Shown: positions 1 through 11,196 of the stretch, piece by piece
Position numbering within the stretch: the first letter of the stretch is position 1
Layout: each line of letters opens with the position of its first letter
Assembly (NCBI GenBank): GCA_963575745.1
Contig: CAUYUJ010016156.1
Span: 32,501-96,500, forward strand
Source: Prorocentrum cordatum
Lineage: Eukaryota > Sar > Dinophyceae > Prorocentrales > Prorocentraceae
Direction of reading: 5' to 3'
DNA: 64,000 bases
Made by a program: the position numbers and the translations under genes
Notes under the pieces: model-generated
The model's database searches: none
The model's input: only the letters and a program-made list of their open reading frames with translations
Told to the model about the DNA's origin: nothing

Positions 1-31
1 TCTCTCTCTCGCTCTCTATCTCTTTCTCTCC
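1..31. repeat. CT-rich microsatellite, cut by window edge
   Basis: Interrupted (TC)n that runs off the left end of the window. Confidence 0.9.
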
Positions 32-482
32 GAATATGTCCATTGTGTGCCATTTGGGCCCTGATCTGAACCAAAGAAAAAAGGAGGATATTGCATCAAA
101 GGGTTTCAATGTGAATCAACTAACCCTTAGAACTGGATGCGAAAAAAAAATACGCGGTCCCCGCATCCACAATATTTCTGTTTGCGTTACTTTTGATTTG
201 TATGCTGATAGTGATACAAGCGGATCGGAATTTCGTATTCGTCGGATTTCTGGATTGACTACGCACTCAAATCGGATGTCAATAATTAGAAAGCGGGGCG
301 CAGATCCGCCGGATCCCGATTACAACGGAACGCGTTCCAAACCCAGGGGGCTTGTGATCGACTTCCATGGGGGCGCAAAAAAACGCACAAGGAAAAGCAA
401 AACCCAGACCGGCGGGATTCTCAGTGAATTTGAATACGATCCTGCCGAAAATTCGGCAGGACTAACGGCGCACCCCGAATAT
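32..482. other. No gene seen; GGATC-rich spacer
   Basis: Less GC-rich than most of the window and dense in GGAT/GATCC words. The only long open reading continues straight into the CT repeat that follows and looks like chance. Confidence 0.5.
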
Positions 483-523
483 TTCTCTCTCTCTCTCTCT
501 CTCTCCCTCCCTCTCTCTCTTTC

Positions 524-554
<31 letters not shown>

Positions 555-662
555 GTGTCTCTCTCTCTCTCTCACTCTCTTTGTCTCTCCCAGTATCTTT
601 ATTCGTCTTTTGCTTCCCCCCTCTCTCTCTTTGTCTCTCTCTGTCTCTCGCTTTCCCTGTGT
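483..662. repeat. CT-rich microsatellite, 180 bp
   Basis: Interrupted (CT)n with T and G interruptions. Both strands stay open across it because of base composition, giving Ser/Leu-rich or Arg/Glu-rich readings that are not protein evidence. Confidence 0.9.
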
Positions 663-950
663 CCCTGCTTTTCGGCGCAAAACAAACTACGCGAGAATCG
701 CTACGAAACCGCCCGACAGCGAATCGAATGGTCTGGCAGGCGTCGAGGCAAACCCGTTCAACCATTTACAAGAGGCAACTTCGAATTGCACATTGCGTTT
801 TGAATCCGTTGCCAACGAGAAAGGGTTCCTCCTTCAGGGCCCCGACTGTGGTGGGACTTCCCCGCGACGGAGCGGGGTGCATGGCGGGCGTCACCACCAC
901 CCGCAGACACGCGCAAACGAGAGGCCGCCTCGAACCAAAAACCACCTGCC
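663..950. other. No gene seen; holds a segment shared with 56.1 kb
   Basis: Bases 811-850 (AGAAAGGGTTCCTCC then TTCAGGGCCCCGACTGT) recur at 56114-56150. In both places the segment stands a little upstream of a family E element, so the repeat unit may be longer than the inverted-end core. Confidence 0.5.
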
Positions 951-1075
951 ACCGCTCGGACGTCCATTTTCCCGTGCATCTGTCTGTTTCGTGCGTGCTG
1001 TTTTTGTTCGATGGTCCAGGATGTGTCCGCGATGGTTCTCGCCGAGACTAAATGCATACGTCCAAGCGATGCCAA
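951..1075. mobile_element. Family E short TIR element, copy 1
   Basis: Left end CGCTCGGACGTCC, right end ACGTCCAAGCGATGCCA, inverted repeats of each other with one mismatch. The interior shares GTTTCGTGCGTG, a GGTCCAGGATG block and a CTCGCCG block with copies at 40.5, 56.2 and 61.1 kb. No coding capacity, so non-autonomous. Confidence 0.7.
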
Positions 1076-1079
1076 GAGG

Positions 1080-2130
1080 AACGCGCGCGCGTGTCGTTTG
1101 TTTGTTCGCGCGCGTGTCGTTGCAGCTGCAAGAGGAACGGAACCTTCCCTCGAGGAAGCAAAACATCGGGCGGGCACCAAAACAAGTCTAAACGAACACC
1201 ACTCAGAGGCTACCTCAAACCAAGGAGTGGGTTAACCCATTCGCTCTTTCGCGCGCGTCTGTCGCCATACCCATTCAGACAAATTGAAGCGAAACTTGCC
1301 GACAACGAGGCAAGGTGTCTGGCGGGCGCCAAAATCAAACCCAGACAAGCATAAACAAGCGGTGATATCACAGCAAGACGTGTTCCCAACGTTTTGCATT
1401 CTCGCGCGCGTGCGCAGCCAAAACGCAGCACAATAATTGCTGCCCAAGGTTCCAAAGTGGAAATGGAGAACAGCAGTGTGCTCCCAATGTCTCCAACAGG
1501 GAATAAACAAACACGGTGTGTTGCCAATGTGTCCTATCTTTGCTCGGTCAAACGAAAGAAACCGCGATCCTGCTCAATATCTGCAACCGAACTTGCATTG
1601 AAAAAGCTGTGGTTGCAAGACCTTCAACAGGGAGTGAATGAGCATGCTGTGCTTCCCATGCATTCAGCAATTTTTGCAAAAGCACAGCGAAAACCATGTG
1701 TTGTCCTATGCTCCCAACCGAAGCCGAATACAAACTCTTTGCTTGCCCCATCAGAAGATCGATTAAAACAAATAGTTGTTTCCCGCTTCCCAACAGAAGT
1801 AGATAATGAACTCGATGTTCCCAAATGCGCCCATCCAAGCATTGATGAGAACAGGCGCTGCGTTCCCCAACCTTTCCAGCACAACTTCAAAAACATACAC
1901 GCTGAGCCTTCAGCGGTTGTCAAAAAAGGGCAACTAAAACACTGGGGCTCCCAATATCTTCAAACGCCGACTCTAAAGACGAATTGTTCCCCAACTTCCT
2001 TTGATGGAATACATTGGAACCCGCAATGATCTCGAAGGATTATTCTGTGAATGCTGTAAAAAACCTCGCGTTCTCAAAGTGACGCTCGAGGACGCTTGAC
2101 ATGATCATTGCGCGCGACAGCGTTGCGCGC
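1080..2130. other. No gene recognised; loosely repeated TTCCCAA/CTCCCAA motif
   Basis: Variants of GT(T/G)(C/T)CCCAA recur at about 1382, 1478, 1520, 1648, 1716, 1793, 1820, 1862, 1947 and 1988. A 211-codon plus-strand reading (1394-2029) crosses the block, but its composition follows the motif and no family is recognised. Confidence 0.4.
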
Positions 2131-2224
2131 AAAAGGGCACGCCAAATCGGTGTTTCGCACGCCCCGGACATTCAGAGCCGAGTCCCCCAGAAAACTCAAA
2201 AACACAAAATTAGGTCCTATCTTT

Positions 2225-2680
2225 CCCACTTGAATGGCGCTGTGTTCGAATGTGCCCATGCTTTTCAAGATGTCGGGCCGCGCGGCTGGCCGACGAACGA
2301 GAGGCCGCGAGACAGTAGGAAGAAAATTGAAATCGCAGCGCCTTCTGGTATTTTCGCGTTGAAGACAAGTTGGTGGCATGAGGTTCTCCATGGTCGAATT
2401 CAAGACATGGAAAGCACATGGTTTCCATGTGTTTTCCAACGCAGCAAAGAATAAGTAGCTTAATGCATGGTCGTTCCATGTGATTGAAATACGCACCAGC
2501 CCCTCATCATAGAACAAATCTGTAAACACATACTTTTTGAGCTCCTCACGCGTTCCCAATTGAACAGATTGATATGTTGCGTCGTCTCGCGGCCCGCCCG
2601 CCGGCCAGCCGCGCGGCCCGAAACCTTGAAATGCATTGGGCCCTTGGGAAGTACTACCCTTCAAATGGAAAAACTCGAAG
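2225..2680. repeat. Diverged inverted repeat, arms about 90-100 bp
   Basis: The left arm (about 2225-2316, core GTCGGGCCGCGCGGCTGGCC) is the reverse complement of the right arm (about 2577-2680), with matches also outside the core. The spacer of about 260 bp contains a small palindrome near 2406-2430 around CACATGGTTTCCATGTG. Probably an old foldback element or inverted duplication. Confidence 0.65.
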
Positions 2681-2699
2681 GTGATTTGGACCCTTTGAA

Positions 2700-3100
2700 T
2701 ATGCATGGGGGGGCACTGTTCCATATGTTCGGAGCCTGCGAGACAGAGGTTTCTCGTGCTGCACGCCGCAAAATATTATGATGAAGCAGCGGTTGATACA
2801 TGGCCTTCCAGCGTCACTGCGAATGCCCCGGGTCCCCACGATCCCCGCAGCACCATCATTGGAAACCGTGGAGTGTGTTCCGTCGGTTCTTACAAGAAAA
2901 GCTGCAAAGCACAGAGATTGGCTTATTTGAAGGTAACGGTTGCAAGCGCCAAGTTGTATTAATGTTCTGTTGGGCGAATGGGAAACGCAGAACTTCCATT
3001 TTGATTGTTGACTTGTTTCAAGTGTCCCATGTTGTGTATGAAAACCTGATGCGAGCATGAGCAACTTTTTTTCGGTCGCAACTGCGAGCGAAAGCGCGCG
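2700..3100. other. Nothing recognised
   Basis: Mixed-composition spacer between the inverted repeat and the GC-rich block. Short open readings occur on both strands without a coding signature. Confidence 0.4.
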
Positions 3101-3104
3101 CTGC

Positions 3105-4480
3105 GTCAGAGGTCAGACCGGGCTACGGGCGAAGCCTAACTGCCCAGCGGACGCGCGCGGCTGCCGCCGATGGGAGCTGGGGGGGCGCCGGGGGCTGCAG
3201 GCAGACTGCGAAGGCTGCCAGGAACGCCGGGCGGGTAGCGCGCGAGGCGGGGCCACCGGGATGAGGATGAATTGAACCTTGTCGCACCAGGCGCCAGAGG
3301 TCGACGCGCCCCAAGCGCGGCGAAGCGCGGGGATGCATAAATAATCCAACGTGCTAGGCTGCAGGCCACAGGGGGCGATCACACATGGCAGACCAAGAAG
3401 GCTGGACCACTCCTGAGTAAACCAATGGGGCAGCGCCACACCCAGCCGGCGGCAACGGCAGACACGGCCAGGCTGTGGCAACGTCTGAAAACCAGAGGCC
3501 AGAGAGGTGCAAGCACCCTAGCCAGGGCTGGTCGGCGCGCGCGCCACCTGAACGCCAGGGTCCCTCACCAGGCTCCACGGGCCAAACTGAAAAGCACCGA
3601 GCGCGGGACTGAGCAGCGCCGCAGGCAGCTGAGGGCTGAGGCAACCTCAGGCCAGGAGCCCGCGGCGAGGCGCGCGAGTCAAAAGACATCACGAAGAGGG
3701 GGGCCAGTTCACCACGGAAACCGAGCCAGGCTGCGGCCATGTCCGAGCGAAGGCCAGGGCGAAAACAACTACAATCAACGGCCGAGGCCGCGAGGCACGC
3801 CGCGCCCCGCCCCTGCAAGGGCCAGCGTGCCCGGCATTGACAGCGCCGCGGAGCCTGGCCCCAAAAAGCGGGGGGGCAAAGTCGGGCGCAAAGTCGGGGC
3901 CATCACCGGTCATCGCGAGGCCAGCAGCCGGGGGGCTGCGACGAGCTGCAGCCAGGTGCGGGGAAGGCCAGGGCGAACGCAGCTACAGTAAACGGCAAGG
4001 CCGTGCATCGGCGCGCTGCGCCTCGCCCCAGCAAGGGCACCGCGCCAGGTAGTGACAGCGCCAGGGGCCTGATCCTCAAGGGCGGGGGGCGGGCAAGACG
4101 CTGCGGCGCGACCGAGACCGGTCGCGGGGGGCGAAGAGGCAGGGGCACCTTGGGCACTGCCGCGGCCAGCGGCCGCTCGAACCAAAACGAACTCCTGAGT
4201 CCCCCATTTTGCGAGGCCCGTCTCCAAACGCGGGCGCGCCCCCCGCAGCTCTCACAACTGTTGCCGCGAGACTGTCTCTGGCGGAGGCGCGCTTTAGAGC
4301 GCGTGTTAGGCCTCCGCGAAGACACTGTGCCTGGGGCGCTGAAAGGATTGAGAAGCTGGAGGAGTGCCTGACTGCCGCGGGGGCGACCGCGTCTGCCGCG
4401 CCCGCATCGCCGCCGCGTTGTCTGCGCTGGGGGGGCACAGCCAGGGAAGCAAGTGGCTAATGGCCGCGCTGTCTGAGTAA
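3105..4480. repeat. GC-rich block with a diverged ~130-bp direct duplication
   Basis: About 3749-3877 and 3962-4094 are diverged direct copies. They share GGCCAGGGCGAA, CTACA(A/G)T, CCTGCAAGGG/CCAGCAAGGG and TGACAGCGCC in the same order. Related words (GGCCAGG, AGCGCCGC) are scattered from 3460 on, suggesting a degenerate repeat field. All six frames have open readings from GC bias; none was accepted as a gene. Confidence 0.55.
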
Positions 4481-4794
4481 AGGGTGGGGCGGGGGGAGAA
4501 GGGAAGCGCTGAACATGAAGCCAGGATCTGGGGTGGCACTGAGGTGGCGAACGGCCGCGCTTTCTGGCGTCTGGAGCGTTCCGAAGCGCGCAGCGACAGT
4601 GGCGGGGAGGTCACGACGATCTGGATCTCTTGTCGTCGTGGTCAGCGCCGTTGCTTTTCCTCCTGCCTCGCTTGCCTCCATGATGCCGGTGGCGGTCGCG
4701 CCACGATTGCCCTGCGCCGCGCCGTGGCCAACCTTCCCGTGGGCCCCAGGATTGGCGCTGGGAGCTGGAGCTCCACCCCTTTGATTGGCGGGGG

Positions 4795-7700
4795 CTATTG
4801 CCAGAGGTCCTCTCGATGTGTCTCTCGCGAATGGCCCCCGCAGTCGATGTTGAGCTCCAGTCTCTGGTCCATCTCGTAGGCGTCGCAGCCAGATCTGCGC
4901 CGGGCGCCCAAGAAGCCCTTGCGCGTGGCCTCGTCGTTCGGGTGGGGGTTGCTCTTGGACTTCCTTTTGGTGCGTTCGGGGAACTTTAGCGCGTGGCCGT
5001 GACGGGCCCCGTTGAATGCGCCCCCCAGGACATTCTGGCGGCGCGCAATCTCGTCAGCTGGGAGCTCGCGGGTTTGATCCAGGTTGACTCTGCCCAGGTG
5101 CTCTCGATACATACTTCCTCCTGTGACAGGGCCACGGAGATTGTCAAAGGCCTTCCGCGCGCCGCTGTTTCGAGGAGGGGTCGAAGGGCGCCTGCTGTCG
5201 TCGTAGTAGCCAGGGGGCGCAGCGCGCCTGTCCAAGGCCCGGGTGCTGCGCGCGCGCCTATCACTGACGGCGTAGCTTCGCCGTGGCGGTACCGGATCGC
5301 CACTGGAGCGGGCGGGCGCAGCGGCGTCCGCGGCTGCGGGTGCTGGGGGAATTTGCGCCCTGAAGGAGGATCGTCACCCGGGCTTGGGCTAGCTTCTTGG
5401 GCACCCTCGCTTCTGTCCTCACGGCTGCCCACGTGCGACGGTGAGGGCGAGCTGTCACGCTGCTGGGGCCCTCGTCTGCTTCTGCGTGCTCGCTCGGCGA
5501 CTCTGCTGGGGATGCCGGTCGCGGGTCGTCAAAATCCACGGACTGGTCCCTTTCCGAGGGAGAGCTGCTGGCGCCGTCATGTACATTGTCGTCCTTCGAG
5601 GCAACAGGGGGGTCGAGCACCTCGTTCTCCCCGCCAACCCCATCGTCGGTCTCGTGGTCCTCTTGCCTGCCCTGGGGGGGCGCCGGGCCTGTCCCTGAGC
5701 CTCCAGGGGCCAAGTCACCTTGACCAGGTGGCCGCGCAGGGTCACCCCTGCCGGGATGGTGCCCCGCGCGCCGCTCCCGCGGTGACTCGCTGGCCTCTGG
5801 CTTGGGCTTGGGAGCGAGCCAAGTCCCCGCCCTCGCACCTGCAACAGTCTCAAGTCTCAGCTCGCTGCCCGAGCTTGCGGCTGGGTCCTGGCGTGCCAAG
5901 TCAGCGTGGCGGCAAGCCGTCTGCCGGCACCTCTGGAACGTACATCCTGGCCAGGAAGGGGACCTAGCTCCTGGAGAGCCAGGAAGTTTCCTGACCCTTT
6001 GGCTCGGGGATGGCGCTGCCCTCGGCTTCCACGTACTCCTGCCAGAACGGGTCGACGTTTGGGTGAAAGTCGCGGAGGTAGGAAAAGAGGAGATGCTGCA
6101 CCTCGCGGAGCTTGTTGGTCCGACTGCGCTTCGGTACGTCGTCCGCCGCCAGGCGTGGGTCCGCGACTAACCGCGTGCTGAGCAGGGGGCAACTAGGCGG
6201 GGAGAGCTCTGGCAGGAGGGCAAGTAGGCCCGACACTGTCCTGATGGGCGCACACCCGTCACTACCGCCCGCGGGAACGCTGGTTCCGTCCCGTGAGCTC
6301 CGTGCTGCTGGATCCTTGGAGAGTTCGTGCTTGACGGTGGCGTTGGCGAGCCTTGGGCGCAGTTGATCCGCGACGTCCGGGGCACCTTGGTCCCTGGTGC
6401 CCTGGTATGGCTTTTTGGGTGGGTCCTCTGGGTAGCACTTGTTTGAGTCTGTCAACGATGCGATCCCAGGTGCCAGGCGCGACGTCCCATATGTAGACGA
6501 GGCAGGAGGAACACCGCGTGGCATTCCAGTTCCGCTCTTGCCAGGCGGACAGCCACAGGTCCCAGGGAGGGAGCCCTGAGCTGTCATCGGTGCCGGTGCT
6601 CAGGCCGCCACAGGAAGCGGCCGAGGACTGGGCACGAGACCTTCCATACAAGGAGGGGGGCTCTGGGGGGCACGCGTCACACTTCGCAGAATAGGTGCGA
6701 GTCTTGTGAGCATCTCCCCCGAACCTCCCATCATTGAACCTGTGGGCTGGCAAGGTCGAGTTGGCCAGGGTAGGGCAGTGCCGGTTTACTGTGACCATGG
6801 GGAGGTCCTGCAGGGGGGCAGGATCGGCGGCGCACGGGCGACCACCGTACCCGAGTGGGAGGTGGGCAACCGAGGGGAGGGCTACTGCCCTCCTCCGCTC
6901 CTTGCCGTTTGCCAGGTCTGCGCTGTAGTCCTGGACCAGCTGCGCCACGTCGGCACCCTGTGGGGTGGGGTTTCGACGCCGTTGACCAGCAGCTCTCACC
7001 GAGCCACTTGCAGTTCTTACCGGAGAGGTGCGACTGTGGGCGGTTCTGCGCCAGGAGTTCTCTGGTCCCGTCGTCCTCCCAAGTCCCTTGGGTCGACTTG
7101 ACGAGAAACTTGCCGCAGTCGTCGCAGGTGAACTTTGTATCCTTGTGTACCGACTCCAGCCGGCCGTCCTCGATGAACGGGGGGACCAGTTGCACGCCAG
7201 GAGCAGGGGAGGCGGGTTTGGGGCCCCCCAGGTCCTTCCGCGACAGGGCTGTGCCTCCCCCGATGTATCCCCGAGCGGGATCGTCGTCTGGATCTCCTAG
7301 CCAGTGTCCGAGTCGGCCGGCTCGCGGTGGAGAGCACAAATGGAACACGTGGCGTTGGCCAGGACTGCGATGTTCGCCGCGGGTACGATCTGCTCCAGTA
7401 TAAGCATGGGTGCCTCCAGCTTGAAGCCATGCTTCTCCAAGTCCTTCCCGGTTTGTGGGCAGTGGGTGTCTTTTGCTGCTGCATGGTAGTGTGCAACAGA
7501 AGCCAGCCTGGACACGTGGAGGAAAGCATCCTCGATTCGCCCATGTAGCGCACCCAGGTCGTCCAGGGAGAGCCCACGTCTCGGCAAATGTCTGACGGAA
7601 CTCCAGGTGGGCATCCTGCCAGGGAACGCAGATGCCTAGCACCGCGTCGATGACGTCTCCTGTGCCCTCGGCGTGAAAGGCCTCCTCTGCCCCTGGGCAA

Positions 7701-7860
7701 AGCACGATTCGCCATTTTTCCGTTTGAAGATATTGGAAGCACATCCGTCCCCTGATGGTAGTAGTGGAAGAAGATAACTGATGTATTTCTCTTTGAACAA
7801 ATTGGAAATACAGCGTTTGCATGTACGCATGCACGCTGTCATCAAAAACGAAATAAACCA
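4795..7860 (-). pseudogene. Broken or multiply spliced gene with cysteine-pair motifs
   Basis: Reading the minus strand from 7860 down, protein-like sequence continues through seven open segments with small frame changes: about 7860-7570, 7614-7297, 7300-7000, 6999-6440, 6480-5964, 5899-5261 and 5235-4795. Protein-like stretches include LEAPMLILEQIVPAANIAVL followed by CSIC, then CDDCGKFLVKST, CDACPPEP, CSSCLVYIWDVAPGTWDRI, LLFSYLRDFHPNVDPFWQEY, a Ser/Asp/Glu-rich disordered part and a basic C-terminal part. The CxxC pairs could bind zinc. No family is recognised. The frame changes are small and close together, which fits decay or base-calling indels better than ordinary introns. However, a GTAAG 5' site lies near 7022 and a GA-AG interval of 40 bases near 6970 would fix one change. 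Whether the locus is expressed cannot be told. Confidence 0.45.
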
Positions 7861-8235
7861 TTGAAATCCAAAAGGATCCCCTTGGGTTCGAAACCCGTCG
7901 TGTTCTTTAGCGAATGCACGAATCCGATTCGCATCCTGAAGGAATCCTGCGGATCTGAGCTCCGCTGCCTTCCTATTGAAATCCTCTTCGGATCCTCATG
8001 TATTGCACCGATTTGGAATACAGTGGATCTGGAACCCATTTGAGATCCAGTTTGAAACAAGCAGACTTGAACAAGAAATCTGGTAGATGCGGGATCTGAT
8101 CCACTCATACATAAATACACATACAAATATAAGAAGCTGGATACCATCCGAATCAGATTGACGCCCGTTTGATGCGCGATTCGTCCCGTTTCTACGATCC
8201 TGAATGTAGAAGCCACTTAAGATCCAATGCCAGTC
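7861..8235. other. No gene recognised; GATCC-rich spacer
   Basis: Lower-GC stretch with many GGATC(C/T) words, similar in texture to 150-450. A 124-codon minus-strand reading covers it but shows no recognisable domain. Confidence 0.4.
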
Positions 8236-8239
8236 GCCG

Positions 8240-8345
8240 GGAATGAAGAAACAGAGATAGAGACAGAGAAAGACAAAAGGAGAAAGAGAGAGAGAGAGAA
8301 CGAGCGAGAACGAGGAACAAAGAGAGAGGCAGGACAAGAGAAAGC
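8240..8345. repeat. GA-rich microsatellite
   Basis: Interrupted (AG)n on the plus strand, about 100 bp. Confidence 0.85.
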
Positions 8346-8444
8346 CGGAAGGCACACCAACCACCCAAACAAAGACATCACTCTTACGGAGAGGGAGGAT
8401 AATGGAGGACCCCCAAAAACAATATACACATGGCAGGGGCGGCG

Positions 8445-8512
8445 CCAGAGGCGCTGCCAAAGGTGCCAAGCGCCGACCCAAGATATCCGTATGAACCTCC
8501 GAACGCATGTTT
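8445..8512. mobile_element. Family F foldback element, right half only
   Basis: GGCGGCGCCAGAGGCGCTGCC followed by GCGCCGACCCAAGATATCC and ACCTCCGAACGCA matches the centre and right end of the complete copies at 9.4, 16.1 and 27.6 kb. No left end is seen. Confidence 0.5.
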
Positions 8513-8931
8513 TTGCTATTCGTTTCTCCTTCGACTCCTGCAGGGGGGAGGTTGAGCAGGGACCGACCGTCCCGGCATTCCTCTAGGCCGACCGCGACAT
8601 GTTTTTAGAACACAACAGGCGTTCTGAGGCCAAAAACCATGCTTCTATAACCTAAGCCCGATGCATTAGAACAACACAGTCCCAGCCAAACATGTTCTAA
8701 GAACATTTCGTGCCGACCACACAAGGTTCTCAGAACACTCTTTGGTGGGCCTATAGGCACGCCAGGACGCTTCGCCACTGCTTGAGGGGGGGGGGTCCTC
8801 AGAGCTTCCTGGCAGCCGCAAGGTCGGCGGAAGCCGACCCTGGAAACAGCCGAGGGATCCCACGTCAGGCCCAGGGGTCGACGGAGGGTTTCTTCGCGTC
8901 GCAGGCCGCTGCCGCCGACGGAGTCAACTGA
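8513..8931. other. No gene seen; short GTTCT(G/A)AGAAC repeats
   Basis: Small inverted words around TTCTAAGAACA and TTCTCAGAACA recur between 8590 and 8740. The rest is unremarkable GC-rich spacer. Confidence 0.4.
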
Positions 8932-9200
8932 CCTCCTCCTCCTCATCCTCCGCCTCCTCCTCCTCCTCCTCCTCCTCCTTCTCCTCCTCCTCCTTCCTCT
9001 TCCTCCTCCTCCTCCTCCCCTCCTCCTCCTTCGCCCCCTCCCCCTCCCCCTCCTCCTCCTCCTCCTCCTCCTCCTCTCCTCCTCCTCCTCCTCCTCCCTC
9101 CTCCCCTCCCCCCCTCCTCTCCTCCTCCTCCTCCTCCTCCTCCGCCTCCTCCTCCTCCTCCTCCTCCTCCTCCTCCTCCTCCTCCCCCTCCTCCTCCTTC
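8932..9200. repeat. (CCT)n pyrimidine tract, ~270 bp
   Basis: Almost pure C/T with a CTC period and few interruptions. Glu-, Gly- or Ser-rich readings on either strand are artefacts of the repeat. Confidence 0.95.
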
Positions 9201-9426
9201 CCGCGGCAAGCCCCTAGGGTTGAGAGCGTGGTGGTGGTGAAGGAGGAGCAGTCGCAGGAGCTGGCTGAGCTCCTGCAGCTCCACCAGGCACTCCTCGCCG
9301 TGCGAGTCCCACTCCTCCGCCGACGCCCGCAGCAACCAGTCTGAGGCCACGATCGCCGTGAGGTACAGCTGTACGACGAAGCTGAAGACGAACGACCTCG
9401 ACAAGAACAAAGTGCACACACATACA

Positions 9427-9522
9427 ACTTTCGGAGCTGCGCGTTGACTTCTTGGCTCTGCGCTGAGCCCCCTGGCGGCGCCTCTGGCGCCGATCCGAGA
9501 CATCCGCGCGGAGCTCCGAATG
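9427..9522. mobile_element. Family F foldback element, complete copy
   Basis: Left end CTTTCGGAGCTGCGCG and right end CGCGCGGAGCTCCGAA are inverted repeats. The interior pairs CTTCTTGGCTCTGCGC with GCGCCGATCCGAGACAT around a GGCGGCGCC centre, so nearly the whole element can fold back. Confidence 0.7.
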
Positions 9523-9730
9523 CTTATGGTTACGCCGTTTGTTCTTCCTCGGCGACCAGAGCGGCCCCGAGAGAGCCAGGGATATCAGGCTGTCGACATG
9601 CCCGACGAGGAGCGGGAGCAACAGCTCCTTCCCCTGAGGGGAGAGCGAACGACTGCGCATCAGCACCACGCTTGACAGAGGCCCGCGCGGCTTCCTGGCG
9701 TCGGCGCAGGGCCATCTCCTCACACACCCG

Positions 9731-9877
9731 GGGAGGAGGAGGAGGATGAGAAGGAGGAGGAGGAGGAGGAAGAGAAGGAGGAGGCGGAGGAGGAGGAGGA
9801 GGAAGAGGAGGAGGAGTAGGAGGAGTAGGAGGAGGAGGAGGAGAAGAGGAGTAGCGAGGAGCGAGGAGCGAGGAGCG

Positions 9878-9954
<77 letters not shown>

Positions 9955-9964
9955 ACTGATGATA

Positions 9965-10026
<62 letters not shown>

Positions 10027-10049
10027 GAGGAGGAGGAGGAGGAGGAGGC
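9731..10049. repeat. Compound (GAG)n-(GAT)n-(GAG)n microsatellite
   Basis: About 9731-9888 is GAG-rich and ends in GAGCGAG repeats, 9889-10028 is (GAT)n with two interruptions, and 10029-10049 returns to (GAG)n. Confidence 0.95.
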
Positions 10050-10189
10050 GCCTCCGGCGCGCGGCGAGGGGTGGCCAGCGACCACGCACGAGCCTCGCGC
10101 GGCCCTCCCAAAGGTTCTGGTCATGCCATCGCTGCTCCCCCATAGGGGGGGGCCCTGGGAACGACAGGGCAGTGTTTTTACTGGTTTTA

Positions 10190-10345
10190 GGTGGGGCCTG
10201 TCCCCCTACGGGGGGAAATTGGGCGAAAAATTAAGACACTCAGAAAATATCCCAAAAATGTTCAAAACTAGTCAAAAAAAATCGTCCTCAGACTATGTTC
10301 TCATGATTTTTTGAATACTCCCTCTGCAAAGGGACAGGCACGACT
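10190..10345. mobile_element. Family A short TIR element, copy 1
   Basis: Ends GTGGGGCCTGTCCCCCTAC and GGGACAGGCACGAC are diverged inverted repeats. The interior carries the family signature CGTCCTCAGACTATG plus TTTTTTGAATA. A ~38-bp sequence (GGGCCCTGG, AACGACA, TTTTACTGGTT) occurs just before the element and again just after it. Confidence 0.7.
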
Positions 10346-10379
10346 TGACCTGAGTGGGCCCTGGAAACGACAAGGCCAT

Positions 10380-10560
10380 TCTTTTACTGGTTCCGTTTTG
10401 CCGTTTCGTTGCCGGTTCCGACGCCGTTTTTGTTTGCCGGCTCCGACGCCGTTTCTGTTTGCCTGGTCCAGCTCCGGCTCCGATCCTGGAGCCGATGTTT
10501 TGCCGTTTCCGGTCGCCGTTTTTGCCCCCGTTCCCCTTCGCCAGAGGCACCTGTTTTTCT
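10380..10560. repeat. Degenerate GCCGTTT/GGTTCCGAC minisatellite
   Basis: Short irregular tandem words (TTGCCGTTTC, GGTTCCGACGCCGTTT, GGCTCCGACGCCGTTTC) with no consistent longer unit. Confidence 0.6.
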
Positions 10561-10599
10561 GTGAAAAAAACGGTGCAAAACATAGCCCTGCCGCTCCTG

Positions 10600-10893
10600 G
10601 GGCCCACGAAGGCTCTCCCCCTCGGCCTGCTCGATCAGGAAGGCGGCCAGCCCCTTCTGGCTGGCCTCGATCTCGTGGAAGCGGAGGCCCACCCGGGCAG
10701 CCCACGCCGCCACGCACGCCGCGGCCGCGCACCGCACCAGGGCCACGCCCCACCACGCGCGCTCCGCGAAGAGCTGGGCGCCCCGGCGCGACATCGGCGA
10801 GGTGACGCGCATGGACACGCCCCCCAGCGTGTAGAGCAGCGGCGCGAACGCGACCAGTGCGATTCCAGCCAGGAGGCACGGGTCGCCCACCCC
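10600..10893 (-). CDS. Membrane protein gene, segment 9
   Basis: Starts after CTCCAG at 10894 with GVGDPCLLAGIALVAF and continues through two hydrophobic stretches (ALVAFAPLLYTLGGV and RCAAAACVAAWAARVGL) separated by a basic loop with MSRRGAQLFAERAWW. It ends in an amphipathic segment, FHEIEASQKGLAAFLIEQA. It joins in phase 0 to segment 8. The 3' limit is not clear, because the frame stays open to 10384 through sequence that looks non-coding. Confidence 0.65.
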
Positions 10894-11196
10894 CTGGAGC
10901 CCGCTTATCTTAGCGTTTTTACGCTTATCATGATCATGTGTATTATTATTGGTATTACTACATATATTACGATTATTAGTCGTACTATTAATAACATGCT
11001 TATAGTATTGATACTATTTTTTTATACTAATATTATTACTACTCGCGATGGCGCCCGTGACCGGCACTGTCCCACCCTCCCCCTCGCCCCCCCTGGGCCC
11101 CTGGTCACATCACGACTCGTGTCGGCGCCGTCTGGGAACCGGAATCGTGATGTGACCCACCCCCTCCCCCCCGCATGCGCCCCCCCCCCGGGTCAC
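10894..11196 (-). other. GT-AG intron between segments 8 and 9 (303 bp)
   Basis: The minus strand reads GGC|GTGACC at the 5' side and CTCCAG|GGG at the 3' side, both in phase 0. The centre (10917-11060) is an AT-rich island of TATTATTA-type words, quite unlike the surrounding GC-rich DNA. Confidence 0.65.

Noticed and set aside
36-803. 255-codon reading at the left edge
   Set aside because: The second half is translated CT repeat, and the first half has no recognisable motif.
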